Counted from the first letter of the stretch, positions 52,368-59,805 are shown. The stretch: DNA of 64,000 nucleotides from an uncultured Oscillibacter sp. (GCA_910588175.1 CAJUQQ010000002.1:1-64000), one strand, 5' to 3'. The notes: generated from the sequence alone by a model not told the origin. Numbers and translations are program-made.

Positions 52368-52580
52368 ATGGAAATATTAGTACGTGAAAGATTGCGGGAG
52401 CTGCGGAGAGAAGAATGCGAGACGCAAGTGCAGGTTGCTTCTGACGTTGGCATCTTAGAGCAGCAATATCAGAAGTACGAACGGGGCGCAAGCCTGCCCG
52501 GTCTGGAAATTGCCTGGAAGCTGGCAGATCATTTTGGGGTAAGTATCGACTACCTGGTGGGGCGGTCCGAGGAGCGGTAA
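52368..52580 (+). CDS. XRE-family transcriptional regulator
   Basis: The 70-residue protein is a single Cro/CI-type helix-turn-helix domain: TQVQVASDVGILEQQYQKYERGASLPGLEIAWKLADHFGVSIDYLVG. ATG 52368 follows AGAGGTG; an upstream in-frame start would cross the operator. A perfect 9-bp dyad ends 12 bases before the start, so it probably represses itself and the divergent gene. It is enclosed by the 23-bp inverted repeats. Confidence 0.85.
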   Translation: MEILVRERLRELRREECETQVQVASDVGILEQQYQKYERGASLPGLEIAWKLADHFGVSIDYLVGRSEER

Positions 52581-52931
52581 GGAAAAAAGAAAAGGGCCCG
52601 AAGGGTCAATTACTTCCTTTTCTCTTTTGGACCGTGCACGGCCCGTTTGTCTCCGGCCTAAGAGCCGCCGCTTCGCGGCGGTTGGCCTCCGACACGCGCC
52701 TGCGGGCGCAGTCTCTTTTTCTTCTGGCAAGAAAAACCGGGGCCCCCGCGCGGCCTGCCGCGTGGGGAGAGGAGGAAGGAACGGAGCAGAACGCAGTCCT
52801 CGCCGTCAGGCGGGGACGGAGTGGGCGGAGTTTCTTCCGACGACATGGGGGGTGCAAATGGACCAGCCATCTTCATGGCTGAAATCCCCCCGCCCGCAAG
52901 GGCGAGTACCAGCCCACAAGTCCCGCCATAA
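52581..52931. other. Non-coding 350 bp with hairpins and the right-hand inverted repeats
   Basis: No supported gene. It holds a T-rich inverted segment after the XRE gene (AAAAGAAAAGG/CCTTTTCTCTTTT), ACCGTGCACGGC (52631-52642), a CCGCCG/CGGCGG hairpin near 52667-52683 and the right 23-bp repeat (52845-52867). The long frames across it are low-complexity, Arg/Pro-rich and overlap each other. Confidence 0.5.
52845..52867 (-). repeat. Right copy of the 23-bp inverted repeat
   Basis: The sequence is the exact reverse complement of 51769-51791, so 1.1 kb containing the XRE regulator and its divergent partner is bounded by identical inverted ends. Confidence 0.85.
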
Positions 52932-52960
52932 TTGACAAAAAGCGCCGCTTCTGGTAGGAT
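52932..52960 (+). promoter_or_regulatory. Promoter of the putative type I toxin mRNA
   Basis: TTGACA (52932-52937), exactly 17 bases and TAGGAT (52955-52960) form a strong housekeeping promoter about 100 bases before the small toxin ORF. Confidence 0.8.
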
Positions 52961-52974
52961 GAGTTCCAGAAGGA

Positions 52975-53220
52975 CGCTGTTACATAGAGGCGGTCAGCCC
53001 ATCTCCTGAGGAAGGAGGTGGTTCATTTCCCGGAGATTGTATCGAAGGGAGGTGAAGCTGATGTGGAAAAGGCAAGTTCTCGTCTTGCTGCGGTACTTGG
53101 TATTCGCGGCGCTGGCGATGCACTTACTTACCATAAAAGCGTGTTGACCGCTCGGCTAGGCCCCAAGCGGTCAACATAGTTCGCTATTTGATTCGTAAGG
53201 GCTGACCGTCGGTAACAGCG
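52975..53220 (+). ncRNA. Type I toxin-antitoxin locus: toxin mRNA with paired ends
   Basis: Two segments near the 5' end (52975-52983 CGCTGTTAC and 52991-53000 CGGTCAGCCC) are exact reverse complements of two segments near the 3' end (53212-53220 and 53199-53208). The mRNA can therefore close on itself, as in regulated type I toxin messages. The layout resembles loci found beside small holin-like toxins in Firmicutes. A ribosome-binding-site-like AGGAAGGAGGTGG at 53009-53021 has no ATG at the expected place. Confidence 0.7.
53061..53147 (+). CDS. 28-residue hydrophobic peptide, putative type I toxin
   Basis: The ORF encodes MWKRQVLVLLRYLVFAALAM followed by eight more residues: a basic N-terminus and one hydrophobic helix, typical of membrane-acting type I toxins. 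GGGAGG lies eight bases before the ATG. Its stop codon is embedded in the left arm of a 10-bp hairpin (53143-53152 with 53166-53175). An antisense promoter faces it from 53,256. It is too short for standard gene finders. A different overlapping frame from GTG near 53021 (about 50 residues) is less toxin-like. Confidence 0.65.
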   Translation: MWKRQVLVLLRYLVFAALAMHLLTIKAC

Positions 53221-53261
53221 CCCTTCTATGTTCATTATACCAAAGGAAGCCGTTTTGTCAA
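53135..53261 (-). ncRNA. Putative antisense antitoxin RNA with its promoter
   Basis: On the minus strand TTGACA (53256-53261), 16 bases and TATAAT (53234-53239) with an extended TGG form a strong promoter. Transcription would start near 53227 and run toward the toxin 3' end. The hairpin at 53143-53175, followed on this strand by CGCTTTTA, would stop it near 53135, giving an RNA of about 90 nt. It would overlap the 3' half of the toxin message and the end of its ORF. Confidence 0.65.
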
Positions 53262-53322
53262 GGGCCGCCGGATGGCTAACCGAATCCCCCGGTTCCGCAT
53301 AGACTGAACCGAGGTGATTCAA

Positions 53323-53652
53323 ATGCTGTTACTGCAAGACGGCGTCCTGGCCTTTCTGTCCGCCGTCGGCCTGACGACGATTGTCTGGGCCCTGGCCGGA
53401 GCCGCGCTCCGGATCGGCGGCCGCCCGGCCATTCCGGGCCTCCTGCTGGTGCTGCCCCTGAAGGGAGAAGCCCTGGCCATGGAGGCGGATGTCCGGGAGC
53501 TCCGCCGGGTCCAGGGGAGTCTCCCCGGGGCCAGAATCCTTCTGGCGGACTGCGGACTGACCCCCGACGCCCAGGCGTTGGCCCGGTATCTGGCGGACCG
53601 GGAGAAAAACGCCGCCCTGGTTCCCGCCGGGGAACTTTCCGCCGAAATCTGA
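53323..53652 (+). CDS. Hypothetical protein with N-terminal membrane helix
   Basis: The 109-residue protein begins with one hydrophobic helix (about 8-30, VLAFLSAVGLTTIVWALAGAAL). A soluble alpha/beta part follows (LLLVLPLKGEALAMEADVRELRRVQ; ARILLADCGLTPDAQALARYLADRE). I do not recognise the family. ATG 53323 follows GAGGTGA. It precedes recD2 by 36 bases and is probably co-transcribed. Confidence 0.75.
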   Translation: MLLLQDGVLAFLSAVGLTTIVWALAGAALRIGGRPAIPGLLLVLPLKGEALAMEADVRELRRVQGSLPGARILLADCGLTPDAQALARYLADREKNAALVPAGELSAEI

Positions 53653-53688
53653 CCCCGCGCGAAACGCGAAAAGGAGAGGACATCCCAA

Positions 53689-55896
53689 ATGGAAGAGCTC
53701 ATCTGCCGGGACGGCACCATACATAGCATCATCTTTCAGAACGCCGAGAACGGCTACACGGTCCTCCGCCTCCTTACCGAGGAGGGGGAGGCCGTCACCG
53801 TTGTGGGCTGCATCCCCTGCGCCGCCCCCGGCGAGCGCCTGACCGTCACCGGCGTGTGGGAACGGCACCCCCAGCACGGGGAGCAGCTCCGGGCGGCGGA
53901 GGTGGAGCGGAGCCTGCCGGAGGACGAGGAGGAGATCGTCTCCTACCTCTCCTCCGGCGTGCTGAAGGGCGTGGGCCCCGCCACGGCACGAAACATGGTG
54001 GACCGCTTCGGTTTGGAGACCTTCGACATTCTGGAGACCGCCCCGGAGCGGCTGACCACCCTCAAGGGCGTCACCGCCCGGCGGGCCCAGGAGATCGCCG
54101 AGGGCTTCCGCCGGCATATGGGCCTCCGGCGGCTGATGGCCTTTCTGGCCCGGTATGAGCTGTCCCCGGTGCTGGCCATGCGCCTGCGGCGGCAGTACGG
54201 GGACGCGGCGCTGGAGAAGCTCCGGGCGGACCCCTATCTCCTCTCCGCCGACGACTGCGGCGTGCCCTTCTCCGTGGCGGACGAGATCGCCATGAGCATG
54301 GGCTTTGAGCCGGACAGCGGCCAGCGTCTCCAGGCGGCGGTGACCTTCGAGCTGGGGCACAACGAGAACAACGGCCACGTGTTCCTGCCCCGGGGGAAGC
54401 TGATTGCCGCCACGGCCCAACTCCTGGAGTGCGATCCGGACCAGCCGGAGCTGGCTCTGGACGAGCTCATCGGCCGGGGGCTGGTGGTCCAGGAGCGGGT
54501 GGCCAATGTGGACGCCTGCTACCTCCGGCGGCTGTGGGAGGCGGAGCGCTCCGCCCAGGCGCGGCTGGAGGCTCTGCTGGCAGCAAAGCCCCAGGGCCGT
54601 GCCTCCGCCGCCCAGACGGCGGACGAACTGGAGAAAGCCCAGGGCATCACCTACGCCCCCCAGCAGCGCAAAGCCGTGGAGCTGGCGGCGAAGGAGAACG
54701 TGCTGATTCTCACCGGCGGCCCCGGCACCGGAAAGACCACCACGGTGCGGGCCATCGTGGCCCTGTACCGGAAAATGGGGCTGGACACGGTGCTGGCGGC
54801 CCCCACGGGCCGGGCGGCCCAGCGGATGAGCGAGCTTACAGGCATGGAGGCCCAGACGGTCCACCGCCTCCTGGGAATGAGCTGGAACGAGGACGCCCGG
54901 CAGGTGACCTTCACCAAGACGGAAAAAGAGCCCCTGGAGGCGAACGCCGTCATTGTGGACGAGATGTCCATGGTGGACCTGCCCCTGTTTTCGGCCCTGC
55001 TCCGGGCCCTCCGTCCCGGGACCCGGCTGGTGCTGGTGGGGGACGCGGACCAGCTGCCCTCGGTGGGGGCGGGGAACGTGTTCTCGGACCTGATCCGCAG
55101 CGGGCGGGTAGAGACGGTGTTCCTCCGGGAGGTCTTCCGCCAGGCGGAGCAGTCCGCCATCATCCGGGCGGCCCACGCCGTGAACCTGGGGAAGCCGCCG
55201 GACCTCCAGAGCAACCAGGGGGACTTTTTCTTCCTCTGCCGCCGGGACCCGGAGCGGGCGGTGAGCACCCTGGTGGAGCTGTGCAGAACCCGCCTGCCGG
55301 GGAATATGGGCATTCCGGCGGACCAGATTCAGGTGTTGACCCCCACCCGAAAGGGCCCTGCCGGAACGGTGAACCTGAACCGCTGCCTTCAGGAGGCGCT
55401 GAACCCCAAGGAGGCGGGGAAGCGGGAGCTTCCGTGGGGGGACCGGCTCTTCCGGGAGGGAGACCGGGTGATGCAGACCCGGAACGACTACGACGTGGTG
55501 TGGGAGAAAGAAGACGGAACCGTGGGAACGGGGATCTTCAACGGGGACGTGGGGAAGATCGTGGGGATTGACGACTCCGGCGAGTGGCTGGAGCTGGACT
55601 TCGACGGCCGCCGGGCGGTTTACGGCGCGGAGCAGCTGAACGAGGTGGACCTGGCCTTCGCCATGACGGTGCATAAGTCCCAGGGCAGCGAGTACCGCTG
55701 CGTGGTGCTGGCGGCCATGCCCGCGCCGCCGTCGCTGATGGTCCGGGGGGTGCTGTATACGGCTCTGACCCGGGCCCGGGAGCTGCTGGTGGTGGTGGGA
55801 GACGACGCGTCGGTCCGGGATATGGCCGCCAACGACAAGCGGCAGAAACGATATTCCGGTCTCCGGTGGAGGCTGGCCAAGGGAGCCGGGGAGTAA
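53689..55896 (+). CDS. recD2: RecD2 (YrrC-type) 5'-3' DNA helicase
   Basis: RecD2 unwinds DNA 5' to 3' outside the RecBCD complex and supports replication-fork repair. The 735-residue superfamily 1B helicase has an OB-like N-terminal domain, a helix-hairpin-helix region (about 80-200, LKGVGPATARNMVDRFG and LKGVTARRAQEIAEGF) and helicase motifs: Walker A TGGPGTGKTTT, motif II VIVDEMSMVD, motif III LVGDADQLPSVG, and motif VI MTVHKSQGSEY with YTALTRAR. It lacks RecB/RecC neighbours, as expected for RecD2. Confidence 0.95.
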   Translation: MEELICRDGTIHSIIFQNAENGYTVLRLLTEEGEAVTVVGCIPCAAPGERLTVTGVWERHPQHGEQLRAAEVERSLPEDEEEIVSYLSSGVLKGVGPATARNMVDRFGLETFDILETAPERLTTLKGVTARRAQEIAEGFRRHMGLRRLMAFLARYELSPVLAMRLRRQYGDAALEKLRADPYLLSADDCGVPFSVADEIAMSMGFEPDSGQRLQAAVTFELGHNENNGHVFLPRGKLIAATAQLLECDPDQPELALDELIGRGLVVQERVANVDACYLRRLWEAERSAQARLEALLAAKPQGRASAAQTADELEKAQGITYAPQQRKAVELAAKENVLILTGGPGTGKTTTVRAIVALYRKMGLDTVLAAPTGRAAQRMSELTGMEAQTVHRLLGMSWNEDARQVTFTKTEKEPLEANAVIVDEMSMVDLPLFSALLRALRPGTRLVLVGDADQLPSVGAGNVFSDLIRSGRVETVFLREVFRQAEQSAIIRAAHAVNLGKPPDLQSNQGDFFFLCRRDPERAVSTLVELCRTRLPGNMGIPADQIQVLTPTRKGPAGTVNLNRCLQEALNPKEAGKRELPWGDRLFREGDRVMQTRNDYDVVWEKEDGTVGTGIFNGDVGKIVGIDDSGEWLELDFDGRRAVYGAEQLNEVDLAFAMTVHKSQGSEYRCVVLAAMPAPPSLMVRGVLYTALTRARELLVVVGDDASVRDMAANDKRQKRYSGLRWRLAKGAGE

Positions 55897-55913
55897 GAGG
55901 ACGGGCTTTTATC

Positions 55914-55942
55914 CTGTAGGGGCGGACACGCAGGTCGCCCCT
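55914..55942. repeat. REP-like palindromic repeat
   Basis: CTGTAGGGGCGGAC is shared with 51977-51990. Here it folds back with GTCGCCCCT (8 bp, 55918-55925 with 55935-55942). It lies 18 bases after recD2 and may act as a terminator or be a dispersed repeat. Confidence 0.55.
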
Positions 55943-56047
55943 GCGCCGTGTTTCTCCCATAAATCGCGTGACCGGTCCCTTCCGTAAAGACGGCAGTCCT
56001 TGGGTTTGGCCGAAGTTTGTAAATGGTTTGTCGACAGCAGGGCGCCT

Positions 56048-56093
56048 GTTTTATCTATAAACTAGATAAAACGAAATATCTGAATTTCAGATA
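56048..56093. promoter_or_regulatory. Two TATCT-N7-AGATA operators upstream of an XRE gene
   Basis: Site 1 (56052-56068) lies in a 9-bp perfect dyad GTTTTATCT/AGATAAAAC. Site 2 (56077-56093) is TATCTGA-ATT-TCAGATA. Both share the same 17-bp half-site architecture with centres 25 bp apart. They lie 20-65 bases before the XRE start. Confidence 0.75.
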
Positions 56094-56112
56094 CATATAC
56101 TCACACTTGGTG

Positions 56113-56358
56113 ATGAGTATGAGGACAGAAATCCTAAAATACGAGCGAATACGGAATCTGAGAATTGATAGCGGGCTGACGCAAGCAAATATCGCAGAGC
56201 TGCTGCATGTCAGCCAGAACACATATTCACAATACGAAATCGGCGTGACCCGCTACCCGTTGGACGCGGTGGTTACGCTGGCCCAATATTACCAAGTCAG
56301 CGTGGACTATTTGGTGGGGCTGACGGACGAAACTGCGCCGTATCCCAGGAGACGGTGA
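56113..56358 (+). CDS. XRE-family transcriptional regulator
   Basis: The 81-residue protein is a single Cro/CI-type helix-turn-helix: IRNLRIDSGLTQANIAELLHVSQNTYSQYEIGVTRYPLDAVVTLAQYYQVSVDYLVGL. The start is ATG 56113 or 56119; no strong ribosome binding site is present. The 5' part is AT-rich, unlike its neighbours. Two matched operators upstream imply autoregulation. It ends four bases before comFC, so it may also control that gene. Confidence 0.85.
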   Translation: MSMRTEILKYERIRNLRIDSGLTQANIAELLHVSQNTYSQYEIGVTRYPLDAVVTLAQYYQVSVDYLVGLTDETAPYPRRR

Positions 56359-56362
56359 GGGC

Positions 56363-57040
56363 ATGAGGATTTCCGACGCTCTGCTGGACCTGCTCTTTCC
56401 GCCCAAATGTCCCTTCTGCCAGCGGGTTCAGGACGCGCCGGGCATCTGCCCGGACTGCGCGGGGGCCCTCCCCCGGACGGACGGGGCCCAAGGTCTCCGG
56501 GAGCTTCCCGGCGGATTCCCCTGCGCCGCGCCTCTGTGGTACGAGGGCCCTGTCCGGGAGGCCGTGCGCCGTTTCAAATTTCACGGCGGCGTCTCCGCCG
56601 CCGGGCCCTTGGGGGAGCTGGTGGCCCAAGCCGCCGCGGAACGCTTTTCCGGCGGCTTTGACACGGTGACCTGGGTCCCCGTCAGCGCCAAACGGCTGCG
56701 AAAGCGGGGCTACGATCAGGCCCGCCTCCTGGCGGAGAATGCCTGCCGGCTCTGGAGCGCGGAGCCGGAGCGGCTTCTCCGCAAGGTCCGGGACAACCCC
56801 GCCCAGTCCGGCCTGGAGCGGGCGGAGGACCGCTGGAATAACACCCGGGATGTCTACGAAGCGGAGGGAGAGCCGGAGGGGAAACGGATTCTCCTCATCG
56901 ACGACGTGTGTTCCACCGGGGCCACCCTGGTTTCCGCCGCCAAAACTCTTCTGGCGGCGGGGGCGGCGGAGGTTCTTTGCGCCGCCGCGGCCTTTCCCAG
57001 GCCCCAGGGGGAAAACAGGGGAGAAAAAGGGAAAGAATAG
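56363..57040 (+). CDS. comFC: ComFC-type phosphoribosyltransferase-like protein
   Basis: The ComF family supports DNA uptake in competence. The 225-residue protein has an N-terminal zinc ribbon (CPFC and CPDC, about 16-35) and a phosphoribosyltransferase domain with the PRPP loop ILLIDDVCSTGATL. The middle segment VPVSAKRLRKRGYDQARLLAE is characteristic. The usual comFA is absent. A ComFB-domain gene lies at 2,954 but is unlinked. It closely follows an XRE gene. Confidence 0.92.
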   Translation: MRISDALLDLLFPPKCPFCQRVQDAPGICPDCAGALPRTDGAQGLRELPGGFPCAAPLWYEGPVREAVRRFKFHGGVSAAGPLGELVAQAAAERFSGGFDTVTWVPVSAKRLRKRGYDQARLLAENACRLWSAEPERLLRKVRDNPAQSGLERAEDRWNNTRDVYEAEGEPEGKRILLIDDVCSTGATLVSAAKTLLAAGAAEVLCAAAAFPRPQGENRGEKGKE

Positions 57041-57042
57041 GC

Positions 57043-57071
57043 TTGCAATCTGGAAGCGCTGCCAGTATAAT
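57043..57071 (+). promoter_or_regulatory. Sigma-A-type promoter of the mreB-family gene
   Basis: TTGCAA (57043-57048), 17 bases and TATAAT (57066-57071) form a good promoter 79 bases before the start codon and just after comFC. Confidence 0.85.
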
Positions 57072-57150
57072 GTACTTTGTAACTTTATGGATTCGCTGGC
57101 GGTTTTCCGCCTCTCATAAATTGAACAAAAGATAAATGGAGGAATTGCCC

Positions 57151-58170
57151 ATGGCAAAGGATATCGGTATCGACCTTGGTACCGCTTCGGTCTTGGTTTT
57201 CGTGCGCGGCAAAGGCATCGTTTTAAACGAGCCCTCCGTGGTGGCGTTGGATAAAAACACCGGCAAGCTTTTGAAGGTGGGCGAAGAGGCCCAGGCCATG
57301 CTGGGCCGAACCCCTGGCAACATCATCGCCATCCGCCCCCTGCGGGAGGGCGTCATTTCCGACTATGACATGACGGAGCGGATGCTCCGGGAGTTTATTC
57401 ATAAGGTGGCCGGGGTTTCCGTCTTCAAGCCCCGGGTCATTATCTGCGTGCCCTCCGGCATTACGGAGGTCGAGGAGCGCGCCGTGATTGACGCGGGCAT
57501 TTCCGCCGGGGCCCGGAAGGTCTACCTGATCGAGGAGCCTGTGGCGGCGGCCATCGGCGCGGGCATCGACATTGCCAAGCCCGACGGGCACATGGTGGTG
57601 GACATCGGCGGCGGCACGGCGGACATCGCCGTCATCTCCCTGGGCGGCGTGGTGGAGTCCGCCTCCATCAAAATCGCCGGCGACCAGCTCAACGAGGCGG
57701 TGGTGAAATACATGCGCCGCAAGCACAACCTGCTGGTGGGCGAGCGCACCGCCGAGGAGATGAAAAAGCAGATTGGCTGCGTCTTCCCCAAGGATGAGGA
57801 GGAGATCATGGACGTGAAGGGCCGGTGCCTGCTGACGGGCCTGCCCAAGGTGGTGGCCGTCAGCTCTACGGAGATGATGGACGCCTTCGAGGAGCCGGTA
57901 GAGCGCATCATGGAAGCCATCCACTCCGTGCTGGAGCGGACGCCGCCGGAGCTGGTGGCGGATATTTCCACCAACGGCATCGTTATGACCGGCGGCGGAA
58001 GCCTGGTGTCCGGCTTCGACAAGCTGGTGACGGCCCGGACGGGCATCCATACCATGATCGCCGACGACGCGATTTCCTGTGTGGCCCTGGGCACCGGCAA
58101 GAGCCTGGAGACCCTGAACAGCATGCAGGACGGTACCATGAACCTCAGCCGCCGCAAGCAGATGAGTTAA
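57151..58170 (+). CDS. MreB/Mbl family rod-shape actin homologue
   Basis: This 339-residue bacterial actin has phosphate-1 IGIDLGTASVLVF, connect-1 YLIEEPVAAAIGAG, phosphate-2 VVDIGGGTADIAVISLGG and the adenosine motif IVMTGGGSLVSGF. It guides cell-wall elongation from the inner face of the membrane. ATG 57151 is chosen for the GGAGG eight bases upstream. mreC/mreD are not adjacent, so it may be the Mbl or MreBH paralogue. It is a single-gene unit between promoter and terminator. Confidence 0.92.
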   Translation: MAKDIGIDLGTASVLVFVRGKGIVLNEPSVVALDKNTGKLLKVGEEAQAMLGRTPGNIIAIRPLREGVISDYDMTERMLREFIHKVAGVSVFKPRVIICVPSGITEVEERAVIDAGISAGARKVYLIEEPVAAAIGAGIDIAKPDGHMVVDIGGGTADIAVISLGGVVESASIKIAGDQLNEAVVKYMRRKHNLLVGERTAEEMKKQIGCVFPKDEEEIMDVKGRCLLTGLPKVVAVSSTEMMDAFEEPVERIMEAIHSVLERTPPELVADISTNGIVMTGGGSLVSGFDKLVTARTGIHTMIADDAISCVALGTGKSLETLNSMQDGTMNLSRRKQMS

Positions 58171-58176
58171 AAAAAG

Positions 58177-58206
58177 ACCGCCGGACGGGTGTCCGGCGGT
58201 TTCTTT
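58177..58206 (+). terminator. Terminator of the mreB-family gene
   Basis: A perfect 10-bp stem (58177-58186 with 58191-58200), a GGGT loop and TTCTTT follow the stop. An A-run precedes it, so it could serve the convergent XRE gene as well, whose last codons overlap its tail. Confidence 0.85.
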
Positions 58207-58444
58207 ATGGGGATTTTTCAGCGTCGGGCGGCTCCGGGGGCTTCGGGTCGGGAACGTATTCCAGAATGTCCTCCACCCGGCAGTCCAGCAGCTTGCAGAG
58301 ATCGTCAATCAAGCGGGAGGAGATGCCCTTGTTGTGGCGCAGGCGGTAGAGCGTCCCGCTGCTGTAGCCCAATTTATTGATCATTTTATATGTGGAAATT
58401 CCCCGGTCTTTCAGGGTCCTCCAAAACGGGTCATAAACAATCAT
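58205..58444 (-). CDS. Small XRE/Cro-type regulator
   Basis: The 79-residue protein has a Cro-type helix-turn-helix (about 5-65: LKDRGISTYKMINKLGYSSGTLYRLRHNKGISSRLIDDLCKLLDCRVEDILEYV) and a Pro/Glu tail. This type is common in gut Firmicutes and often controls adjacent small genes. The ATG follows GGTGA. It is divergent from a Cys-rich mini-protein; dyads of TGAAC/GTTCA lie between them. Confidence 0.85.
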   Translation of the reverse strand: MIVYDPFWRTLKDRGISTYKMINKLGYSSGTLYRLRHNKGISSRLIDDLCKLLDCRVEDILEYVPDPKPPEPPDAEKSP

Positions 58445-58452
58445 ACGATCAC

Positions 58453-58547
58453 CTGAACACAGTTTACCCTGAAGTTCAGATGTTGAACATATCTAACATT
58501 TTAGCAATGGCTGAAATATAGACAATAGCCTAAATATAAGCTATAAT
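58453..58547. promoter_or_regulatory. Overlapping divergent promoters and dyad operators
   Basis: Plus: TAGACA (58519-58524), 17 bases, TATAAT (58542-58547). Minus: TTGTCT (58520-58525), 16 bases, TAAAAT (58498-58503). The two -35 boxes overlap. Downstream on the minus side are ATGTT-G-AACAT (58480-58490) and an inverted pair CTGAAC (58453-58458)/GTTCAG (58474-58479), candidate operators. Confidence 0.7.
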
Positions 58548-58566
58548 GGCGTCGGGAGGCGATAGT

Positions 58567-58761
58567 ATGACATGCGAAAACAGGCTGTGCGTGTATTGGA
58601 AGCAAAATGCCTGCGCGTTGAGGGAGGTTCACCTGGACGGCCAGGGAAGCTGCACGGACTGCATCATCGTGGAGCTGCCGGAGGAGCTTCTGGAGCGGAA
58701 GAGGGCCGCGCTTTTGCGGGAGCTGGACAGAAGGTGGCGGAAGCTGGAGGGGGAAACGTGA
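58567..58761 (+). CDS. Small Cys-rich protein (putative metal-binding)
   Basis: The 64-residue protein has five Cys in the pattern C-x4-C-x7-C-x12-C-x2-C (MTCENRLCVYWKQNAC..., then GSCTDCII), followed by a basic helix. This resembles small Firmicutes proteins of unknown role that probably bind zinc or form disulfides. GGAGG lies seven bases before ATG 58567; the earlier in-frame ATG at 58546 lies within the -10 box and is excluded. Confidence 0.75.
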   Translation: MTCENRLCVYWKQNACALREVHLDGQGSCTDCIIVELPEELLERKRAALLRELDRRWRKLEGET

Positions 58762-58781
58762 GGGGACCCGGGTGGGACGCA

Positions 58782-59792
58782 TTAGTCCTTCCCCATTTTT
58801 TTCAGGGTCTCCAGAGCCTCGCCGAACTCCTTGGCAGAGGCGGAGGGATGGGCCCGGAGGAGGCGGAGAGAGCGGTGATAGGGCGCGGAGGAGCGGTTTT
58901 GCAGAGCGGCCTCCCGGGTTCGGACCCGGCGGATGATTTCCTCCAGGTCCACCCGGCGCTCCGCCAGGTTTTCGGGCGTGGAATCCGGCAGGTCCTCCAG
59001 GTGGTCCCGGCAGGTTTCCAGCGCGTCGGAGATGGAGGAGAGGATTTCCAGCTTGGCGTTGGTGAGGCGGCGGAAGGAGGCCTCCACCCGTTCCATCCGG
59101 GCCTGACGGCGCTCCGCCAGCTCCCCGCCCACCTTCTGCCGGAGCTCCAGGGCCTCCAGTTCCGTTTTCTCCCGGAAGCGGCGGAGATCATCCTTGGCGA
59201 AGGCGGCGTAGACCTCCGCCCGTTTCGCCAGGCGGCGCAGGTCCTCGTTCTCCTCGGCGGCTTTGGCCAGCAGATCCCGCAGATCCAGGGCGGCCTGGAC
59301 GGAGCGGACCGCGTCCACGGTGAAGGCCGCCGTGAGCAGAATCGCCAGGGGGTCCACCAACAGGGCGGGCACCCGGGCCAGCAGCCGGGCGATGGGGGGA
59401 TGGACGAAGCGCACCAGCAGGATGGAGAAGAAGCCCCAGGCGATGGAGCTGGTGAGGCAGATGTGGCCGTTGAGGTTGCATTTCTGGTTGCTGTAGTCCC
59501 AGTAGCGGACTTTGAAGATGCGCTCCATCACATCCCCGGTGACGTACTCCAGGGCCGTGGCGGCCAGCATGCCGAAGAGCCAGACCAGCCGGAGGTCCTC
59601 CGCCACCGGGATGGTGGCAAGCAGGATGATAATGGCCCCGGAGCCGTAAATAGGCAGGAGGGGGCCGTGAAGAAAGCCCCGGTTTACCCAGTGCCGCTGG
59701 CAGAGGGAGACATAGCAGGACTCCCAAATCCAGCCGCAGAGACAGTAGAAGAAAAACAGCAGCACCCATTGGCCTGTGGTGTAGACATGCAT
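58782..59792 (-). CDS. CmpB-type membrane protein (putative ABC transporter permease family)
   Basis: The 336-residue protein has an N-terminal membrane part of about four to five helices (about 5-175) with the family motifs LCGWIWESCYVSLCQRHWVNRGFLHGPLLPIYGSGA and GHICLTSSIAWG. A long cytoplasmic coiled coil (about 175-330) follows. It matches the family annotated as putative ABC-transporter type IV (PF06541), whose function is not proven. Its GAAGGAG lies in the end of hemW, 13 bases upstream, so it is co-transcribed with it. Confidence 0.85.
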   Translation of the reverse strand: MHVYTTGQWVLLFFFYCLCGWIWESCYVSLCQRHWVNRGFLHGPLLPIYGSGAIIILLATIPVAEDLRLVWLFGMLAATALEYVTGDVMERIFKVRYWDYSNQKCNLNGHICLTSSIAWGFFSILLVRFVHPPIARLLARVPALLVDPLAILLTAAFTVDAVRSVQAALDLRDLLAKAAEENEDLRRLAKRAEVYAAFAKDDLRRFREKTELEALELRQKVGGELAERRQARMERVEASFRRLTNAKLEILSSISDALETCRDHLEDLPDSTPENLAERRVDLEEIIRRVRTREAALQNRSSAPYHRSLRLLRAHPSASAKEFGEALETLKKMGKD

Positions 59793-59805
59793 ACGCGAAA
59801 CTCCT

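Noticed and set aside
52606..52935. Several overlapping 70-100-residue frames in the accessory gap
   Set aside because: Arg/Pro/Gly-rich, mutually overlapping on both strands, no ribosome binding sites; the stretch is built of inverted repeats.
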